In this document: one piece after another, positions 37,127 through 47,451 of the stretch | Layout of the letters: the number at the start of each line of letters is the position of its first letter | How positions within the stretch are numbered: position 1 is the stretch's first letter | Source of the DNA: Cuneatibacter sp. NSJ-177 | GTDB taxonomy: Bacteria > Bacillota > Clostridia > Lachnospirales > Lachnospiraceae | Length of the DNA: 64,000 bases | Assembly: GCF_022867805.1 (NCBI RefSeq) | Contig: NZ_JALIFO010000014.1 | Coordinates: 62,001-126,000 of the forward strand | Direction: 5' to 3' | The notes under the pieces: generated by a model | What the model saw: the letters and a program-made list of their open reading frames with translations, nothing else | Database searches by the model: none | What the model was told of the DNA's origin: nothing | Made by a program: the position numbers and the translations under genes

Positions 37127-37239
37127 AAGTGGCTATGATGTTATACTTTTTCCTTATATGACTACTTTGTTTTGTATTTTCATTTCTTTTTCATTTGGTT
37201 TATATTATTTTTAGATTTACTGCAAGAAAGGAGAGCAAT

Positions 37240-38772
37240 ATGGCATTACTTCAAGTGAAAACAGATGCCGGCACTGTGGAGGGACTTACCGGATGGAATC
37301 AGGCTGTCAGCGTATTCCGCGGCATCCCTTATGCCGCGCCGCCTGTAGGTGAGCTACGCTGGAAAGCGCCGCAGCCGGTAGAACCCTGGGAGGGCGTCCG
37401 GCAGTGCTACAAATACGGGAACATTTGTTACCAGGAACGGCGGGCTTCCGAGGGCGGCGGCGATCTGATCGGAAATGAATTCTACTGTGTAGAATGGCCC
37501 CGCAGCGAAGACTGCCTGTACCTCAATGTATGGACTCCCGCAAACAGCGCCGGGGAAAAGCTTCCGGTCGGCGTATATTTCCACGGCGGAGGATATTCGC
37601 AGGGCTACGGACATCTGAATTGTTACGACGGCGAAGGCTTTGCCAAGAGAGGATGCGTCATCGTCACGCTGAACCACCGGCTGGGAATCTTCGGCTATCT
37701 GGCTCACCCGGAGCTGACTGCGGAAAGCGGCTATCACGCCTCCGGCAACTACGGCGTCCTGGACCTGATCGCCGCGCTGAAGTGGGTTAAAAACAACATT
37801 GCGGCATTCGGCGGCGACCCGGATCAAGTAACCGTATTCGGACAGTCCGGCGGCGGCATGAAGGTGACCACCATGATTGCCTCACCCCTGGCCGAGGGGC
37901 TGATTCACGGAGCGATTATGCAGTCCAGCGGCGGCCTGGAGCGCACCCGCGGCGGCATGACCACCACGCTGGAGCAGGCGGCAGCCTCCGGCGCGGCCAT
38001 CCTGCAGGAAATGGGATACGCGACCATTGCGGATGCCAGAAATGCCTCTGAGGAAGCCTTACAGGAAGGCGTCAAAGAATACAAAAAACATCACGCGGTT
38101 GATCCCATGATGATGTTCTGCCCGGTTACGGACGGCTATGTGTTCCCTGAAAGCTGGAACGATCTTTTTGCCGGCGGCAAATATCCCGATATCCCTACGA
38201 TGATCGGCTGCACCGCAGATGAGATGGAACGCAAGCTGACTGAGCTGCCTCCGCTGGAAGAAGTGAAACAAGCCGCTGATTTTCTCTTTGGTCCAGGTTA
38301 CCAGGAAGCATTCTTAAAAGCCATCCACTACGAAACGGACAAGGCGTACGCGCTTCGTATGTTCAACAAATTCGTCATGATGACCGGCGGAACCCAGGCA
38401 GCCGATGTGGCCTGGTGTGAAAACCAGTTGGCCCAGGGCAAGACTCCGGCGTACCGCTATTATCTGACGTTGGTGCCTCCCACCGCTGAGAATGCCCACC
38501 ACAGCGCGGAACATCAGTACGTGTTCCAGACGCTGACCAAGAGCAAGAGGCCTTACACCGGCCGCGACTGGGATCTCTCCAATCAGCTGGCCGGCTACTG
38601 GGCCAATTTCATCAAAACCGGCAATCCCAACGGCGAAGGCCTCCCGGAATGGACGCCTCATACTGCGGAAAGTCCTCAGGCGATGGATATCGATTATGAT
38701 CTTCACATGTTTGAAAGCCCTACCAACGATCTGATTGATATGATGATTGCATATGACCTGAAAAAGATTTAA
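37240..38772 (+). CDS. Type-B carboxylesterase (fourth of four)
   Basis: A 510-residue esterase highly similar along its whole length to the divergent minus-strand gene at 32601-34139; for example both have VFQTLTKSKRPY and LPEWTPHTA/LPEWTPYTA. The start ATG 37240 follows AAGAAAGGAGAGCAAT and matches the paralogues; an upstream ATG at 37195 is not used. Nucleophile motif GQSGGG, oxyanion loop YFHGGGYSQGYG, histidine AHHSAEHQYVF. The SLC13-type transporter gene follows after 24 bases, so uptake of an anionic compound and ester hydrolysis are probably linked. Confidence 0.94.
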   Translation: MALLQVKTDAGTVEGLTGWNQAVSVFRGIPYAAPPVGELRWKAPQPVEPWEGVRQCYKYGNICYQERRASEGGGDLIGNEFYCVEWPRSEDCLYLNVWTPANSAGEKLPVGVYFHGGGYSQGYGHLNCYDGEGFAKRGCVIVTLNHRLGIFGYLAHPELTAESGYHASGNYGVLDLIAALKWVKNNIAAFGGDPDQVTVFGQSGGGMKVTTMIASPLAEGLIHGAIMQSSGGLERTRGGMTTTLEQAAASGAAILQEMGYATIADARNASEEALQEGVKEYKKHHAVDPMMMFCPVTDGYVFPESWNDLFAGGKYPDIPTMIGCTADEMERKLTELPPLEEVKQAADFLFGPGYQEAFLKAIHYETDKAYALRMFNKFVMMTGGTQAADVAWCENQLAQGKTPAYRYYLTLVPPTAENAHHSAEHQYVFQTLTKSKRPYTGRDWDLSNQLAGYWANFIKTGNPNGEGLPEWTPHTAESPQAMDIDYDLHMFESPTNDLIDMMIAYDLKKI

Positions 38773-38796
38773 TACTAACATCATGGAGGAAAAGGT

Positions 38797-40083
38797 ATGT
38801 CACCTACAACAATAACCATTCTGATTACTGTATTGATGGCTGTACTATTCTTAAGCGGGAAATTTCCCTTTGGCCTGGTCACCATGCTCTGCTGCGTATT
38901 GCTGGTTCTCACCGGCGTACTGACGATTCCAGAAGCATTCAGCGGTCTCAGCAACCAGACCATCGTGATGGTTGCTTCCATGTTTGCCTTGAGTACGGCC
39001 CTGCAAAAGACCAACCTGGCGCTCCGGCTAAAAGGAATGCTAAGCGCCATGAGCGGGAAAAAGGATTTTGCTCTGATAGTCGTCCTGTTTGCCATCTACT
39101 TTGTCATGCTGCTGATCATGCCTGGTATCGTGGCCATGGCTCTGATCATCGGTTTCCTGGATGCTCTTCCCGACACCGGCGAAGTCACCCCGTCCCGTAT
39201 CATCATGCCTTTGTTGATGTTCAATGTGGTTTGGGAAGGCACTATACCCATCGGTATGGGCGCTACGATCGACTTCTCCACCAACGCTTATATGGAGAGT
39301 ATCGTATCCGCAGAGCAGCTGCTGGTATTTGGCAACACTCTCTCGGTTAAGATTGTACCCGCTATTTTGATGATTCCTGTCTGCCTGTTCATCTGGAAGC
39401 TGTTCCCTAAGAAAGAACTGACCCTCTCCAATGTACAGGAAAAAGAAATGAAAGCCAGTACTCTACCCCAGTGGAAGCAGAATTTCGTTTATGCCTGCTT
39501 TATCCTGGTCATCGTGGTTCTGGTTCTGAACAAAATTTCTTTCTTCGGCAAGATTATGTGGATCTTCCCTGCCGCCTGCGTGGTTGCCATGGGCGTTGTC
39601 GGCGTCATGAACGCCAAAGAACTGACTCTGGCCGTTGCCTCCGATACGGTCTGGATGCTGGCCGGTATCCTGGGCGTGACCGCTGCTCTGACCAGCTCCG
39701 GCGCCGCCGACGTAATCGGCAACTTCCTGCTGACTCTGATCAGCTGGACCGACAACAGCTTCATGATCATGCTGATTGTCTGCACCTTTACCGCAGTCAT
39801 GACCACCTTCCTCTCCAACTCCGGAGTAAAGTCCGTATTGACTCCTCTGGTGGCCGCCATGGCAGTTGCCGGCGGAATGGATCCTCGCGGACTGATTGTC
39901 TGCATCACCGTGGCTTCCGGTTTCTCGTTCTGTTTCCCGACCGGATCCACCACCTGTGCTCTGGCATATGCAGCCGGTGAATACAACCCCTTCAAGATCA
40001 TGAAGATTACGATTCCCCTGCTGATTGCCCTGTGCCTGATCACTTCCTTAGTGGCAAATATCATCTTCCCTGTTTGGGGCTAA
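38797..40083 (+). CDS. SLC13/DASS-type ion transporter-superfamily permease
   Basis: A 428-residue polytopic protein with about eleven hydrophobic helices, resembling SLC13/citrate-dicarboxylate and related ion-transporter-superfamily carriers. Supporting stretches are LTGVLTIPEAFSGLSNQTIVMVASMF near the N-terminus and the re-entrant-loop-like FLSNSGVKSVLTPLVAAMA and FPTGSTTCALAYAAGEY in the second half. These carry the S-N-x and S-T-T motifs expected for substrate and sodium binding. The substrate is probably a carboxylate. The ATG follows GGAGGAAAAGGT. It ends the plus-strand esterase operon, with a terminator 13 bases later. Confidence 0.82.
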   Translation: MSPTTITILITVLMAVLFLSGKFPFGLVTMLCCVLLVLTGVLTIPEAFSGLSNQTIVMVASMFALSTALQKTNLALRLKGMLSAMSGKKDFALIVVLFAIYFVMLLIMPGIVAMALIIGFLDALPDTGEVTPSRIIMPLLMFNVVWEGTIPIGMGATIDFSTNAYMESIVSAEQLLVFGNTLSVKIVPAILMIPVCLFIWKLFPKKELTLSNVQEKEMKASTLPQWKQNFVYACFILVIVVLVLNKISFFGKIMWIFPAACVVAMGVVGVMNAKELTLAVASDTVWMLAGILGVTAALTSSGAADVIGNFLLTLISWTDNSFMIMLIVCTFTAVMTTFLSNSGVKSVLTPLVAAMAVAGGMDPRGLIVCITVASGFSFCFPTGSTTCALAYAAGEYNPFKIMKITIPLLIALCLITSLVANIIFPVWG

Positions 40084-40095
40084 ACCAATATCTTT

Positions 40096-40146
40096 GAAGC
40101 GGCTGCAAAAGTAGAGAAAAATCTACCGGAGCGGCCGCCTCTTTTT
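40096..40146 (+). terminator. Terminator of the plus-strand esterase operon
   Basis: GCGGCTGC (40099-40106) pairs with GCGGCCGC (40131-40138) with one wobble, extended by GA/TC, and is followed by TCTTTTTG. Confidence 0.75.
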
Positions 40147-40170
40147 GATCCAACCAAGGCGTTTTCACCG

Positions 40171-40223
40171 GTTCAAAAAAGCAGGCTCAAAGCCGATTCC
40201 AAAGAACCGGCTTTGAGCCTGCT
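40171..40223 (-). terminator. Terminator of the clpX-like gene
   Basis: Perfect 16-bp stem (40180-40195 with 40208-40223), 12-base loop, followed on the minus strand by TTTTTTG. It faces the plus-strand terminator of the convergent operon. Confidence 0.9.
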
Positions 40224-40244
40224 TTACTCAGTACATTCTTACCA

Positions 40245-41702
40245 TTACACCACAATCTGTCCCCGCAGCTCAATCCTGGGGCCGCCGGTATTTTCCAGAT
40301 ACTCCCTGGTAATCGTCACACGGCCGATATTGGAATCTTTTGGAATCTCATACATGATATCCAGCATGTATTCCTCTAATATCGCCCGCAGCGCCCGTGC
40401 GCCCGTTCCCTTCTCCATGGCCCGGTCCGCAATCACTTCCAGCGCGCCGTCGTCGAAAATCAGCTGCACTTCGTCCATAGCCAGCAGCTTCTCATACTGC
40501 TTTAAAATCGCGTTCTTCGGCTCCCTGAGAATCTTCACCAAAAATTCCTTCGTCAAGGTCTCCAGGGTCACCACGATCGGAAGCCGCCCTAAAAATTCCG
40601 GGATCATGCCGAATTTCCGCAGATCCTCCATCTGAACCTTGGACAAAATATTCTTATCCTGATCGTACTGATCCTTAAGCAACGCCCGGAAACCAATGGC
40701 GGACTGCTGGTTCAGCCGTTCCTTGATGATATCTTCCAGATCGGGAAACGCGCCGCCGCAGATAAACAGGATGTTCCTGGTGTCCATGGTGGTCATCGGA
40801 ACCATCGCATTCTTGCTGCCGGAGCCCACCGGAACTTCCATCTTGGTGCCTTCCAACATCTTTAAAAGCTCCTGCTGCACCGATTCTCCGCTGACGTCCC
40901 TGGTATTGGTATTTTTTTTCTTTGCAATCTTATCGATCTCATCGATGAATACGATCCCGTGCTCCGCCCGGTCCACATCGTTTTCCGCAGCGGCCAGAAG
41001 CTTCGAGAGCACGCTCTCGATGTCGTCGCCGATATATCCCGCCTCAGTCAGAGAAGTCGCGTCGGCAATGGCTAACGGCACTTTCAGCAGTTTCGCCAGG
41101 GTCCGGACCAGATAAGTTTTTCCGCTTCCGGTCGGTCCGATCATCAAAACATTGGATTTTTCAATCTCCACTCCGTCCCCCATATCAGAGGCAATCCGTT
41201 TATAGTGGTTGTAAACCGCCACGGCCAGCGTCTTTTTCGCCTTCTCCTGTCCGACGACGTATTCGTCCAGCATGGCTTTCAGGCGGTGGGGCGCCGGGAT
41301 ATCCTTCACGGTAAACGAAGGTTTTTCGCCTTCTTCCTTGGGCTTTTTCTTTTTCACCTTCTGTTTTTGAGGGATCTCTACCCCGCCCAGGTTGTTCAGA
41401 TCAATCATCTTCAGGTCAAAGGGCATATTTTGAAGGTTTAACCCGTTCATACCGCCCTGCTGGTTAAACATGTCGAAGGCTTTCTGCATGCAGTCGTTGC
41501 AGATCATCAGGCCCCCAGGCATATGAATCAGCTTCCCTGCCTTGCTCTCCGGACGGCGGCAGACACTGCACACTTCCTCATACTCATCCGGCCGGTCCTC
41601 CTTGGGAGCGGAAACCGGATTTTCTTTCTTCTCGTCGCTATGTAAGGTCTCCCCGCCTTGATCCTCGGTGAGATCCAGATCTTCTTTTTTTTCTTCGCTC
41701 AT
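40245..41702 (-). CDS. ClpX-like AAA+ unfoldase (divergent paralogue)
   Basis: ATP-dependent protein unfoldase of the ClpX family, 485 residues against about 420 for typical ClpX. It has an acidic, disordered 40-residue N-terminal extension, then a C4 zinc finger (C45, C48, C68, C71). A linker of about 55 residues follows (MFNQQGG...KKKKPKEE), then the AAA+ core: Walker A GPTGSGKT (189-196), pore loop GYIG and Walker [11 protein letters not shown]. An IGF-type ClpP-docking loop is retained (AIGFRAL), so it may still work with ClpP. No clpP or tig gene is adjacent, unlike the usual tig-clpP-clpX order, so this is probably a second ClpX-like protein. Confidence 0.88.
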   Translation of the reverse strand: MSEEKKEDLDLTEDQGGETLHSDEKKENPVSAPKEDRPDEYEEVCSVCRRPESKAGKLIHMPGGLMICNDCMQKAFDMFNQQGGMNGLNLQNMPFDLKMIDLNNLGGVEIPQKQKVKKKKPKEEGEKPSFTVKDIPAPHRLKAMLDEYVVGQEKAKKTLAVAVYNHYKRIASDMGDGVEIEKSNVLMIGPTGSGKTYLVRTLAKLLKVPLAIADATSLTEAGYIGDDIESVLSKLLAAAENDVDRAEHGIVFIDEIDKIAKKKNTNTRDVSGESVQQELLKMLEGTKMEVPVGSGSKNAMVPMTTMDTRNILFICGGAFPDLEDIIKERLNQQSAIGFRALLKDQYDQDKNILSKVQMEDLRKFGMIPEFLGRLPIVVTLETLTKEFLVKILREPKNAILKQYEKLLAMDEVQLIFDDGALEVIADRAMEKGTGARALRAILEEYMLDIMYEIPKDSNIGRVTITREYLENTGGPRIELRGQIVV

Positions 41703-41966
41703 TTACTCTCCTCCGATTCCGCCTTTCGGGCTGAAATCCAGCACGCATATCTTATCCCTCCGGGGGACGCGTGCATTCAACTGCTCCGCAAAAGCGGAAC
41801 GCGCCCGATCAGGATTGGTCATACCTTACTCTTATATCACAGATTCCCGGCAGGTACAAATAAATTTTTTCTTAACCGATGACTTTTCCGGTAAAAGTCA
41901 GATGGGCGGCTGAAAAAATCTCCTGATTCACCAAAACCCAGAGTTTTTCAGCCGCCGCCCGCTCTT
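41703..41966 (-). terminator. clpX leader and uvrA-proximal hairpins
   Basis: A 264-base intergenic stretch. Immediately after the uvrA stop, 41904-41917 and 41944-41960 form a long stem (GGCGGCTGAAAAA/TTTTTCAGCCGCC) likely to terminate uvrA, though no U-tract follows it. A second small hairpin (TGACTTTT/AAAAGTCA, about 41881-41900) is adjacent. A weak promoter for the clpX-like gene (TTGTAC, 17 bases, TATAAG, around 41828-41856) precedes a leader with a GCGGA-type hairpin. Confidence 0.5.
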
Positions 41967-44792
41967 TTACAGATATTTTTTTACGTACTGTCCCGTATAG
42001 GAAGATTCCACCTGAGCCAGCTCCTCCGGCGTCCCGCAGGCCACGACGGTGCCGCCGCCGTCCCCGCCTTCGGGTCCCATGTCGATCAGGTAATCCGCTG
42101 TTTTAATCACATCCAGATTGTGCTCAATCACGACCACGGTGTTTCCTCCATCGGACAAGCGCCGCAGAATTTCCACCAGCTTGTGGACATCCGCGAAATG
42201 AAGGCCGGTGGTCGGCTCATCCAGAATATACAGCGTCTTCCCGGTGCCTCTCTTACAGAGCTCCGTGGCCAGCTTCACCCGCTGAGCTTCCCCGCCGGAG
42301 AGTTCCGTGGAGGGCTGACCCAGCTTGACATAGGAAAGACCGACATAGTGGAGCATCTCAATCTTTCTGCGGATGCTAGGCACGTGCTCGAAGAAGGTCA
42401 GCGCTTCTTCCACCGTCATGTTCAGCACATCATAGATACTTTTTCCTTTATATTTTACTTCCAGAGTCTCCCGGTTATACCGCTTTCCTCCGCAAACTTC
42501 GCAGGGCACATAGACATCCGGCAGGAAGTGCATCTCAATTTTCAGAATGCCGTCTCCGCTGCACGCCTCGCATCGCCCGCCTTTTACATTAAAACTGAAC
42601 CGGCCTTTCTGGTAACCCCTGGCCTTTGCGTCTGGCGTGCTGGCGAACAGGTCGCGGATCAGATCAAACACTCCGGTATAGGTGGCCGGGTTGGACCGGG
42701 GCGTTCTGCCGATCGGCGACTGATCGATATCAATGACCTTGTCGATATTCTCGATTCCGTCGATTCCGGCGTGCTTTCCCGGCACGGTTCTGGCCCGGTT
42801 CACTTTTTTCGCCAGCGTCTTATAGAGAATTTCATTGATCAGAGAACTTTTTCCCGATCCAGACACGCCGGTGACGCAGGTCATAATCCCCAGAGGAATA
42901 TCCACGTCGATATTTTTCAGGTTGTTTTCCGCCGCGCCGCGGATCTTTAGGAACCCCGTAGGTTTCCTTCTCTCCTCCGGCACCGGAATTTTTTTCCGCC
43001 CGGATAGATAGTCCCCGGTGACAGAGCCCGGCGTATTCATGATCTCCTCCGCCGTTCCCTGGGCCACCACCCGGCCGCCGTGCTCCCCGGCTCCCGGTCC
43101 GATATCCACAATGTGATCCGCAGCCCGCATCGTATCCTCGTCGTGCTCCACCACAATCACGCTGTTCCCCAGATCCCGCAGGTGCACCAGGGTTTTCAGC
43201 AGCTTGTCGTTGTCCCGCTGATGCAGGCCGATGCTGGGCTCATCCAGGATATAGGCAACGCCCACCAATCCGGAACCGATCTGGGTCGCCAGGCGGATTC
43301 TCTGGGCCTCGCCGCCGGAAAGAGTCCCTGCCATCCGGGACAAGGTCAGGTAATCCAGCCCCACGTCGATCAAAAAGCCGAGGCGGGCGTGTACCTCTTT
43401 TAAAATTGGTCCGCTGATCGCCTGCTCCATGTCTGAAAGCTGCAGTTCATTCAGGCACTCCCGGATCTTCGTCAGCGGCATGGATGTCAGCTCATAAATA
43501 TTTTTATCTCCGACCGTCACGGCCAGGGAGGACTGCTTCAAACGATGGCCATGGCAGGTGTTGCAGGGTGTAATCCGCATAAAGGTCTCATACTCTGCTT
43601 TCAGGGCGTCCTGGCCGGTCTCTCTGTAGCGCCGCTCCAGATTTTTGATCAGCCCCTCAAAGGCAACCTGGTACGTGGTCTCTCCCTTTTCTCCTTTATA
43701 CCGAACCGGAATCCGTTCTCCGCCGGTTCCCTGCTCGATCAGCTTTTTCACCTCCGGCGGATAGTCCCGGTAGGGGGTGGAAAGGCTGAACCCGTAACGC
43801 TTTGCCATGCTGGACAGCAGCGCGTGGGAGTAACTTCCCTCGCTGCCCGCCGATCCCCAGCCGTGGACGGAGATCGCCCCGTCCATAATACTGAGGCTCT
43901 GATCCGGGATTACCAGATCCATGTCAAATTCCATCTTGTACCCCAGGCCATAGCAATCCGGGCACGCGCCAAACGGATTGTTAAAGGAAAAGCTTCTCGG
44001 CTCCACCGCGTCAATACTGATCCCGCAGTCCGGGCAGGCAAAATTCTGGCTGAAATGCAGCACCTCCCCGCCGAACACATCCACCATCAAAATGCCGTCG
44101 GTCAGATGCAGCGCATTCTCCATGGAATCGGTCAGCCGGTTTTCAATGCCGGGGCGCACGATCAGACGGTCAATCACGATTTCAATATTGTGTTTGATAT
44201 TCTTTTCCAACTGGATGCTCTCGGAAAGCTCATACAGGTTTCCGTCGATCCGAACCCGGACATATCCGCTTTTCCTGGCGGCCTCCAGGACCTTCACATG
44301 CTCGCCCTTCCGCCCGCGGACAACCGGCGCCAGCACCTGAATCCTGCTGCCCTCCGGCAGAGTCATCACCTGATCCACCATCTGGTCCACGGTCTGCTTT
44401 TTGATCTCCCGCCCGCATTTCGGACAGTGGGGCACGCCGATCCTGGCGTAGAGAAGCCTGAGATAATCGTAGATCTCTGTCACGGTTCCCACGGTGGAAC
44501 GCGGGTTCCGGTTTGTGGATTTCTGATCAATCGAGATCGCCGGAGAGAGCCCTTCGATGCTCTCCACGTCCGGCTTTTCCATCTGCCCCAAAAACTGCCT
44601 GGCATAGGAGGACAGGGATTCCATATAGCGCCTCTGGCCTTCCGCGTAAATCGTGTCAAAAGCCAGGGAAGACTTCCCCGACCCGGAAAGCCCGGTCAGC
44701 ACCACCAGTTCATTCCGCGGAATGTCCACGGATAAATTTTTCAGATTATGTTCATTCGCACCGCGAATTTTAATAAATTGCCTCTCTCTCAT
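41967..44792 (-). CDS. uvrA: Excinuclease ABC subunit A
   Basis: DNA-damage recognition ATPase of nucleotide-excision repair, 941 residues. The start at 44792 has GGAGGTCACTATCTC upstream and gives the family N-terminus ([19 protein letters not shown]). The longer frame to 44933 would include the operator region and is rejected. Two ABC modules are complete: GLSGSGKSS and GVSGSGKSS Walker A motifs, two LSGGEAQR signatures and two [14 protein letters not shown] regions. Zinc-finger cysteines are seen ([25 protein letters not shown]). It lies just downstream of uvrB on the same strand but has its own promoter and SOS box. Confidence 0.98.
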   Translation of the reverse strand: MRERQFIKIRGANEHNLKNLSVDIPRNELVVLTGLSGSGKSSLAFDTIYAEGQRRYMESLSSYARQFLGQMEKPDVESIEGLSPAISIDQKSTNRNPRSTVGTVTEIYDYLRLLYARIGVPHCPKCGREIKKQTVDQMVDQVMTLPEGSRIQVLAPVVRGRKGEHVKVLEAARKSGYVRVRIDGNLYELSESIQLEKNIKHNIEIVIDRLIVRPGIENRLTDSMENALHLTDGILMVDVFGGEVLHFSQNFACPDCGISIDAVEPRSFSFNNPFGACPDCYGLGYKMEFDMDLVIPDQSLSIMDGAISVHGWGSAGSEGSYSHALLSSMAKRYGFSLSTPYRDYPPEVKKLIEQGTGGERIPVRYKGEKGETTYQVAFEGLIKNLERRYRETGQDALKAEYETFMRITPCNTCHGHRLKQSSLAVTVGDKNIYELTSMPLTKIRECLNELQLSDMEQAISGPILKEVHARLGFLIDVGLDYLTLSRMAGTLSGGEAQRIRLATQIGSGLVGVAYILDEPSIGLHQRDNDKLLKTLVHLRDLGNSVIVVEHDEDTMRAADHIVDIGPGAGEHGGRVVAQGTAEEIMNTPGSVTGDYLSGRKKIPVPEERRKPTGFLKIRGAAENNLKNIDVDIPLGIMTCVTGVSGSGKSSLINEILYKTLAKKVNRARTVPGKHAGIDGIENIDKVIDIDQSPIGRTPRSNPATYTGVFDLIRDLFASTPDAKARGYQKGRFSFNVKGGRCEACSGDGILKIEMHFLPDVYVPCEVCGGKRYNRETLEVKYKGKSIYDVLNMTVEEALTFFEHVPSIRRKIEMLHYVGLSYVKLGQPSTELSGGEAQRVKLATELCKRGTGKTLYILDEPTTGLHFADVHKLVEILRRLSDGGNTVVVIEHNLDVIKTADYLIDMGPEGGDGGGTVVACGTPEELAQVESSYTGQYVKKYL

Positions 44793-44926
44793 GAGATAGT
44801 GACCTCCGTATTTCAAGGACAAATTTCCCTTATCTACCAGTATTCTCTTTTTGCCGGAAACCATGCGCCTCAACGCTTCTCCCGGCGGGAGCTCCGCCGG
44901 CGCCTCTGATCCAGCCGCCCAAAAAG

Positions 44927-44940
44927 AGAACAAATGTTTC
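44927..44940. promoter_or_regulatory. SOS box (LexA operator) of uvrA
   Basis: AGAACAAATGTTTC matches the Gram-positive LexA consensus CGAACRNRYGTTYC at 13 of 14 positions. It lies just downstream of the predicted uvrA transcription start. Confidence 0.85.
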
Positions 44941-44955
44941 CATTGACCCGCGGTT

Positions 44956-44984
44956 ATAATATCACATGCCGTCGAAAAAGTAAA
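44956..44984 (-). promoter_or_regulatory. Promoter of uvrA
   Basis: Minus-strand TTTACT (44979-44984), 17-base spacer, TATTAT (44956-44961). The SOS box overlaps the start of the transcript, consistent with LexA repression. Confidence 0.75.
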
Positions 44985-45088
44985 GCAGAAAAAGCATCTG
45001 TTTTACCGCATAATTCAAAGAACCGGGAAGCCTGCCGCCAAGCTTTGCCGCATGCCCCCAGTCCCTTTATCAGCGAACATTCTTTCTA

Positions 45089-47131
45089 TTATTTTAAATA
45101 CTGTTTCAGTTCCAGCATCTGATCCCGGAGATTGGCAGCCTCCTCGAAGTTGAGCTCCACCGCAGCCTGGTGCATCTTCTTGCTGATCTGAGCAATCATC
45201 GCTTTCAGTTCCTTTTCGTCCATGGATTCCGGATCTTTATCCAGCTTCTTCGACTTGGTATTCTCCACCTCTTTGGTGATCCGGATCAGATCCCGCACTG
45301 CTTTCTGGATCGTCTGCGGCGTGATGCCGTGCTCTTCATTGTATGCCTCCTGGATCGCCCGGCGGCGGTTCGTCTCCTCAATGGCTACGCGCATGGAATC
45401 GGTAATCGTATCCGCGTACATGATTACATGCCCTTCCGAGTTCCGGGCCGCCCGTCCGACCGTCTGAATCAACGAAGTTTCCGAACGGAGAAAGCCTTCC
45501 TTGTCCGCGTCCAAAATCGCCACCAGCGTGATCTCCGGGATATCCAACCCTTCCCGAAGGAGGTTGATGCCGACCAGCACGTCGAATACGTTCAGACGCA
45601 TATCCCGGATAATCTCGCTCCGCTCCAAGGTATCGATATCCGAGTGGAGGTACCGCACGCGGATTCCCACCTCCCGCATATAATCGGTCAGATCCTCGGC
45701 CATCCGCTTGGTCAAGGTGGTAATCAGCACCTTGTGGCCTCCCTCCACCTCCTTGTTGACCTCGGAGACCAAGTCGTCCACCTGTCCCGCCACCGGACGA
45801 ACCTCGATCCGCGGATCCAAGAGGCCGGTGGGCCGGATAATCTGTTCCGTCCGCAGCTGTTCATGCTCTTTCTCGTACACATTCGGCGTGGCCGATACAA
45901 ACATCACCTGATTCAGCTTGCTTTCAAATTCCTGAAAATTGAGCGGGCGGTTGTCCAGAGCCGACGGCAGACGGAAACCGAAATCCACCAGCGTTCTCTT
46001 TCTGGACTGGTCGCCGGAATACATGCCGCGCACCTGGGGCACCGTGATGTGGGACTCGTCCACGATCAGCAGAAAATCTTCCGGAAAATAGTCCAGCAGC
46101 GTATGGGGCGTGGCGCCGGCCGGCAGCCCCGCCAGGTGGCGCGAATAGTTTTCAATGCCGGAGCAAAAACCGGTCTCCCGCATCATCTCCACGTCAAAGT
46201 TGGTGCGCTCTGAAATCCTCTGGGCTTCCAAAAGCTTATCCTCGCCGCGGAACTTGTCGATCTGTACTTTCAGCTCCTCTTCGATAGCTTCCGTCGCCTT
46301 CGCCATCTGCTCCTTGGACACCACATAGTGGGAGGCAGGGAAAATGGAGATATGGCCCAGCCTGGCCTTAATCTCTCCGGTCAGCGTATCAATCTCTGTG
46401 ATCCGGTCCACCTCATCTCCAAAGAATTCAATCCGGATCGCGGATTCGCCGGTACGGGCCGTAACGATCTCGATCACATCCCCGCGCACCCGGAAGGTGC
46501 CGCGGTGCAGATCCATATCGTTGCGGGCATACTGGATATCAATCAGCTTTCGCAGGACTTCGTCCCGGTCCTTCTGCATGCCGGGCCGCAGAGAGATCAC
46601 CATATTCTGGTAGTCGATCGGGCTGCCCAATCCGTAAATGCAGGACACGGAGGAAACGATGATCACGTCCTTCCGCTCCGACAGGGCCGCCGTAGCCGAG
46701 TGGCGCAGCCGGTCAATCTCATCGTTGACCGCAGAGTCTTTTGCTATATAGGTATCCGTCGAAGGGACGTAGGCCTCCGGCTGGTAGTAGTCGTAATAGG
46801 AGACGAAATACTCCACCGCATTCTCCGGGAAGAACTCTTTGAATTCGCCGTAGAGCTGAGCGGCCAGGGTCTTGTTATGGGCCAGCACCAGGGTCGGCTT
46901 TTGCAGCTGCTGGATGACATTGGCCATGGTAAACGTCTTGCCGGAGCCGGTGACGCCCAGCAAAGTTTCAAATCGGTTGCCTTCCCGGAAACCTTGGACA
47001 AGGGCATCGATCGCCTGGGGCTGATCGCCGGTGGGCTGGTATTCGGAATGCAGTTTGAAACCAGCATCGCTTTTCATGCCAGTTTCATGAGCAAGCAGCG
47101 GAGCGGCTTGCGAATGTCCTTGATTTTCCAT
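45089..47131 (-). CDS. uvrB: Excinuclease ABC subunit B
   Basis: Helicase-like damage-verification subunit of nucleotide-excision repair, 680 residues from ATG 47131, which follows AAGGAGGGAAAAAGACGAT. A 31-residue non-conserved N-terminal leader precedes the family start ([14 protein letters not shown]). Walker A is [10 protein letters not shown], the beta-hairpin motif [13 protein letters not shown], and the C-terminal UVR motif [17 protein letters not shown]. The gene is intact, but its first 110 codons, leader and promoter appear to be supplied by an inserted element: a second copy of this 5' end lies 9,380 bases upstream. The junction falls within the conserved codons for [12 protein letters not shown]. 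Confidence 0.98.
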   Translation of the reverse strand: MENQGHSQAAPLLAHETGMKSDAGFKLHSEYQPTGDQPQAIDALVQGFREGNRFETLLGVTGSGKTFTMANVIQQLQKPTLVLAHNKTLAAQLYGEFKEFFPENAVEYFVSYYDYYQPEAYVPSTDTYIAKDSAVNDEIDRLRHSATAALSERKDVIIVSSVSCIYGLGSPIDYQNMVISLRPGMQKDRDEVLRKLIDIQYARNDMDLHRGTFRVRGDVIEIVTARTGESAIRIEFFGDEVDRITEIDTLTGEIKARLGHISIFPASHYVVSKEQMAKATEAIEEELKVQIDKFRGEDKLLEAQRISERTNFDVEMMRETGFCSGIENYSRHLAGLPAGATPHTLLDYFPEDFLLIVDESHITVPQVRGMYSGDQSRKRTLVDFGFRLPSALDNRPLNFQEFESKLNQVMFVSATPNVYEKEHEQLRTEQIIRPTGLLDPRIEVRPVAGQVDDLVSEVNKEVEGGHKVLITTLTKRMAEDLTDYMREVGIRVRYLHSDIDTLERSEIIRDMRLNVFDVLVGINLLREGLDIPEITLVAILDADKEGFLRSETSLIQTVGRAARNSEGHVIMYADTITDSMRVAIEETNRRRAIQEAYNEEHGITPQTIQKAVRDLIRITKEVENTKSKKLDKDPESMDEKELKAMIAQISKKMHQAAVELNFEEAANLRDQMLELKQYLK

Positions 47132-47362
47132 ATCGTCTTTTTCCCTCCTTGGTGACCTGGTAAAAGTCACTAACCCCGGTTATGTGAAACACCATAACAC
47201 TAGATCATGCCTGGCGAAAATAGTCTTCCTAAAGTTCACGAAACGATACAAAGACTGCTTCGCAGTCCTTTGCATCACTCGGAACATACTGTTCCTCGCC
47301 TACTTGTCAGGTGAAAGCAAATACTCCCTACGGTCGCGCTTGCTTTCCTGCTGACAAGTCAA
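47132..47362 (-). other. Highly structured 5' leader of uvrB
   Basis: About 230 bases between promoter and start codon with at least three stem-loops. One is a long composite stem pairing ACTTGTCAG with CTGACAAGT and enclosing AAAGCAA/TTGCTTT (about 47300-47362). The others are GGAACA-TACT-GTTCC (about 47281-47295) and GGACTGC-GAA-GCAGTC (about 47253-47270). It is almost unchanged in the second copy. It has no coding potential and could be a REP-like element captured in the leader or a post-transcriptional control region. Confidence 0.6.
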
Positions 47363-47391
47363 ATTATAACATGGACTGCTCGAAATGTATA
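47363..47391 (-). promoter_or_regulatory. Promoter of uvrB
   Basis: Minus-strand TATACA (47386-47391), 17-base spacer, TATAAT (47363-47368). The SOS box lies 11 bases upstream of the -35 element. An equivalent -10 box is present in the second copy at 56743-56748. Confidence 0.7.
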
Positions 47392-47401
47392 GCTGCAATG
47401 C

Positions 47402-47415
47402 GGAACATTTGTTCT
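47402..47415. promoter_or_regulatory. SOS box (LexA operator) of uvrB
   Basis: Minus-strand AGAACAAATGTTCC, matching the Gram-positive LexA consensus at 13 of 14 positions and nearly identical to the uvrA box. Confidence 0.85.
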
Positions 47416-47451
47416 TTTTTTTGTGGCAATATTTTCCCATTTCTATTCACT

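Larger units (their letters stand above)
46802..47445. repeat. Direct repeat, left copy: uvrB 5' end, leader, promoter and SOS box (island-supplied)
   Basis: Matches 56182-56825 at a constant offset of 9,380 bases. The first 33 bases (46802-46834) are identical and are the likely recombination core. Twelve differences occur in the coding part, all synonymous (ten third-position changes and two Leu CTG/TTR first-position changes). Fewer than ten differences occur in the non-coding part before similarity fades near 47445. It flanks the mobile island on the left and is the functional uvrB 5' end. Confidence 0.9.
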
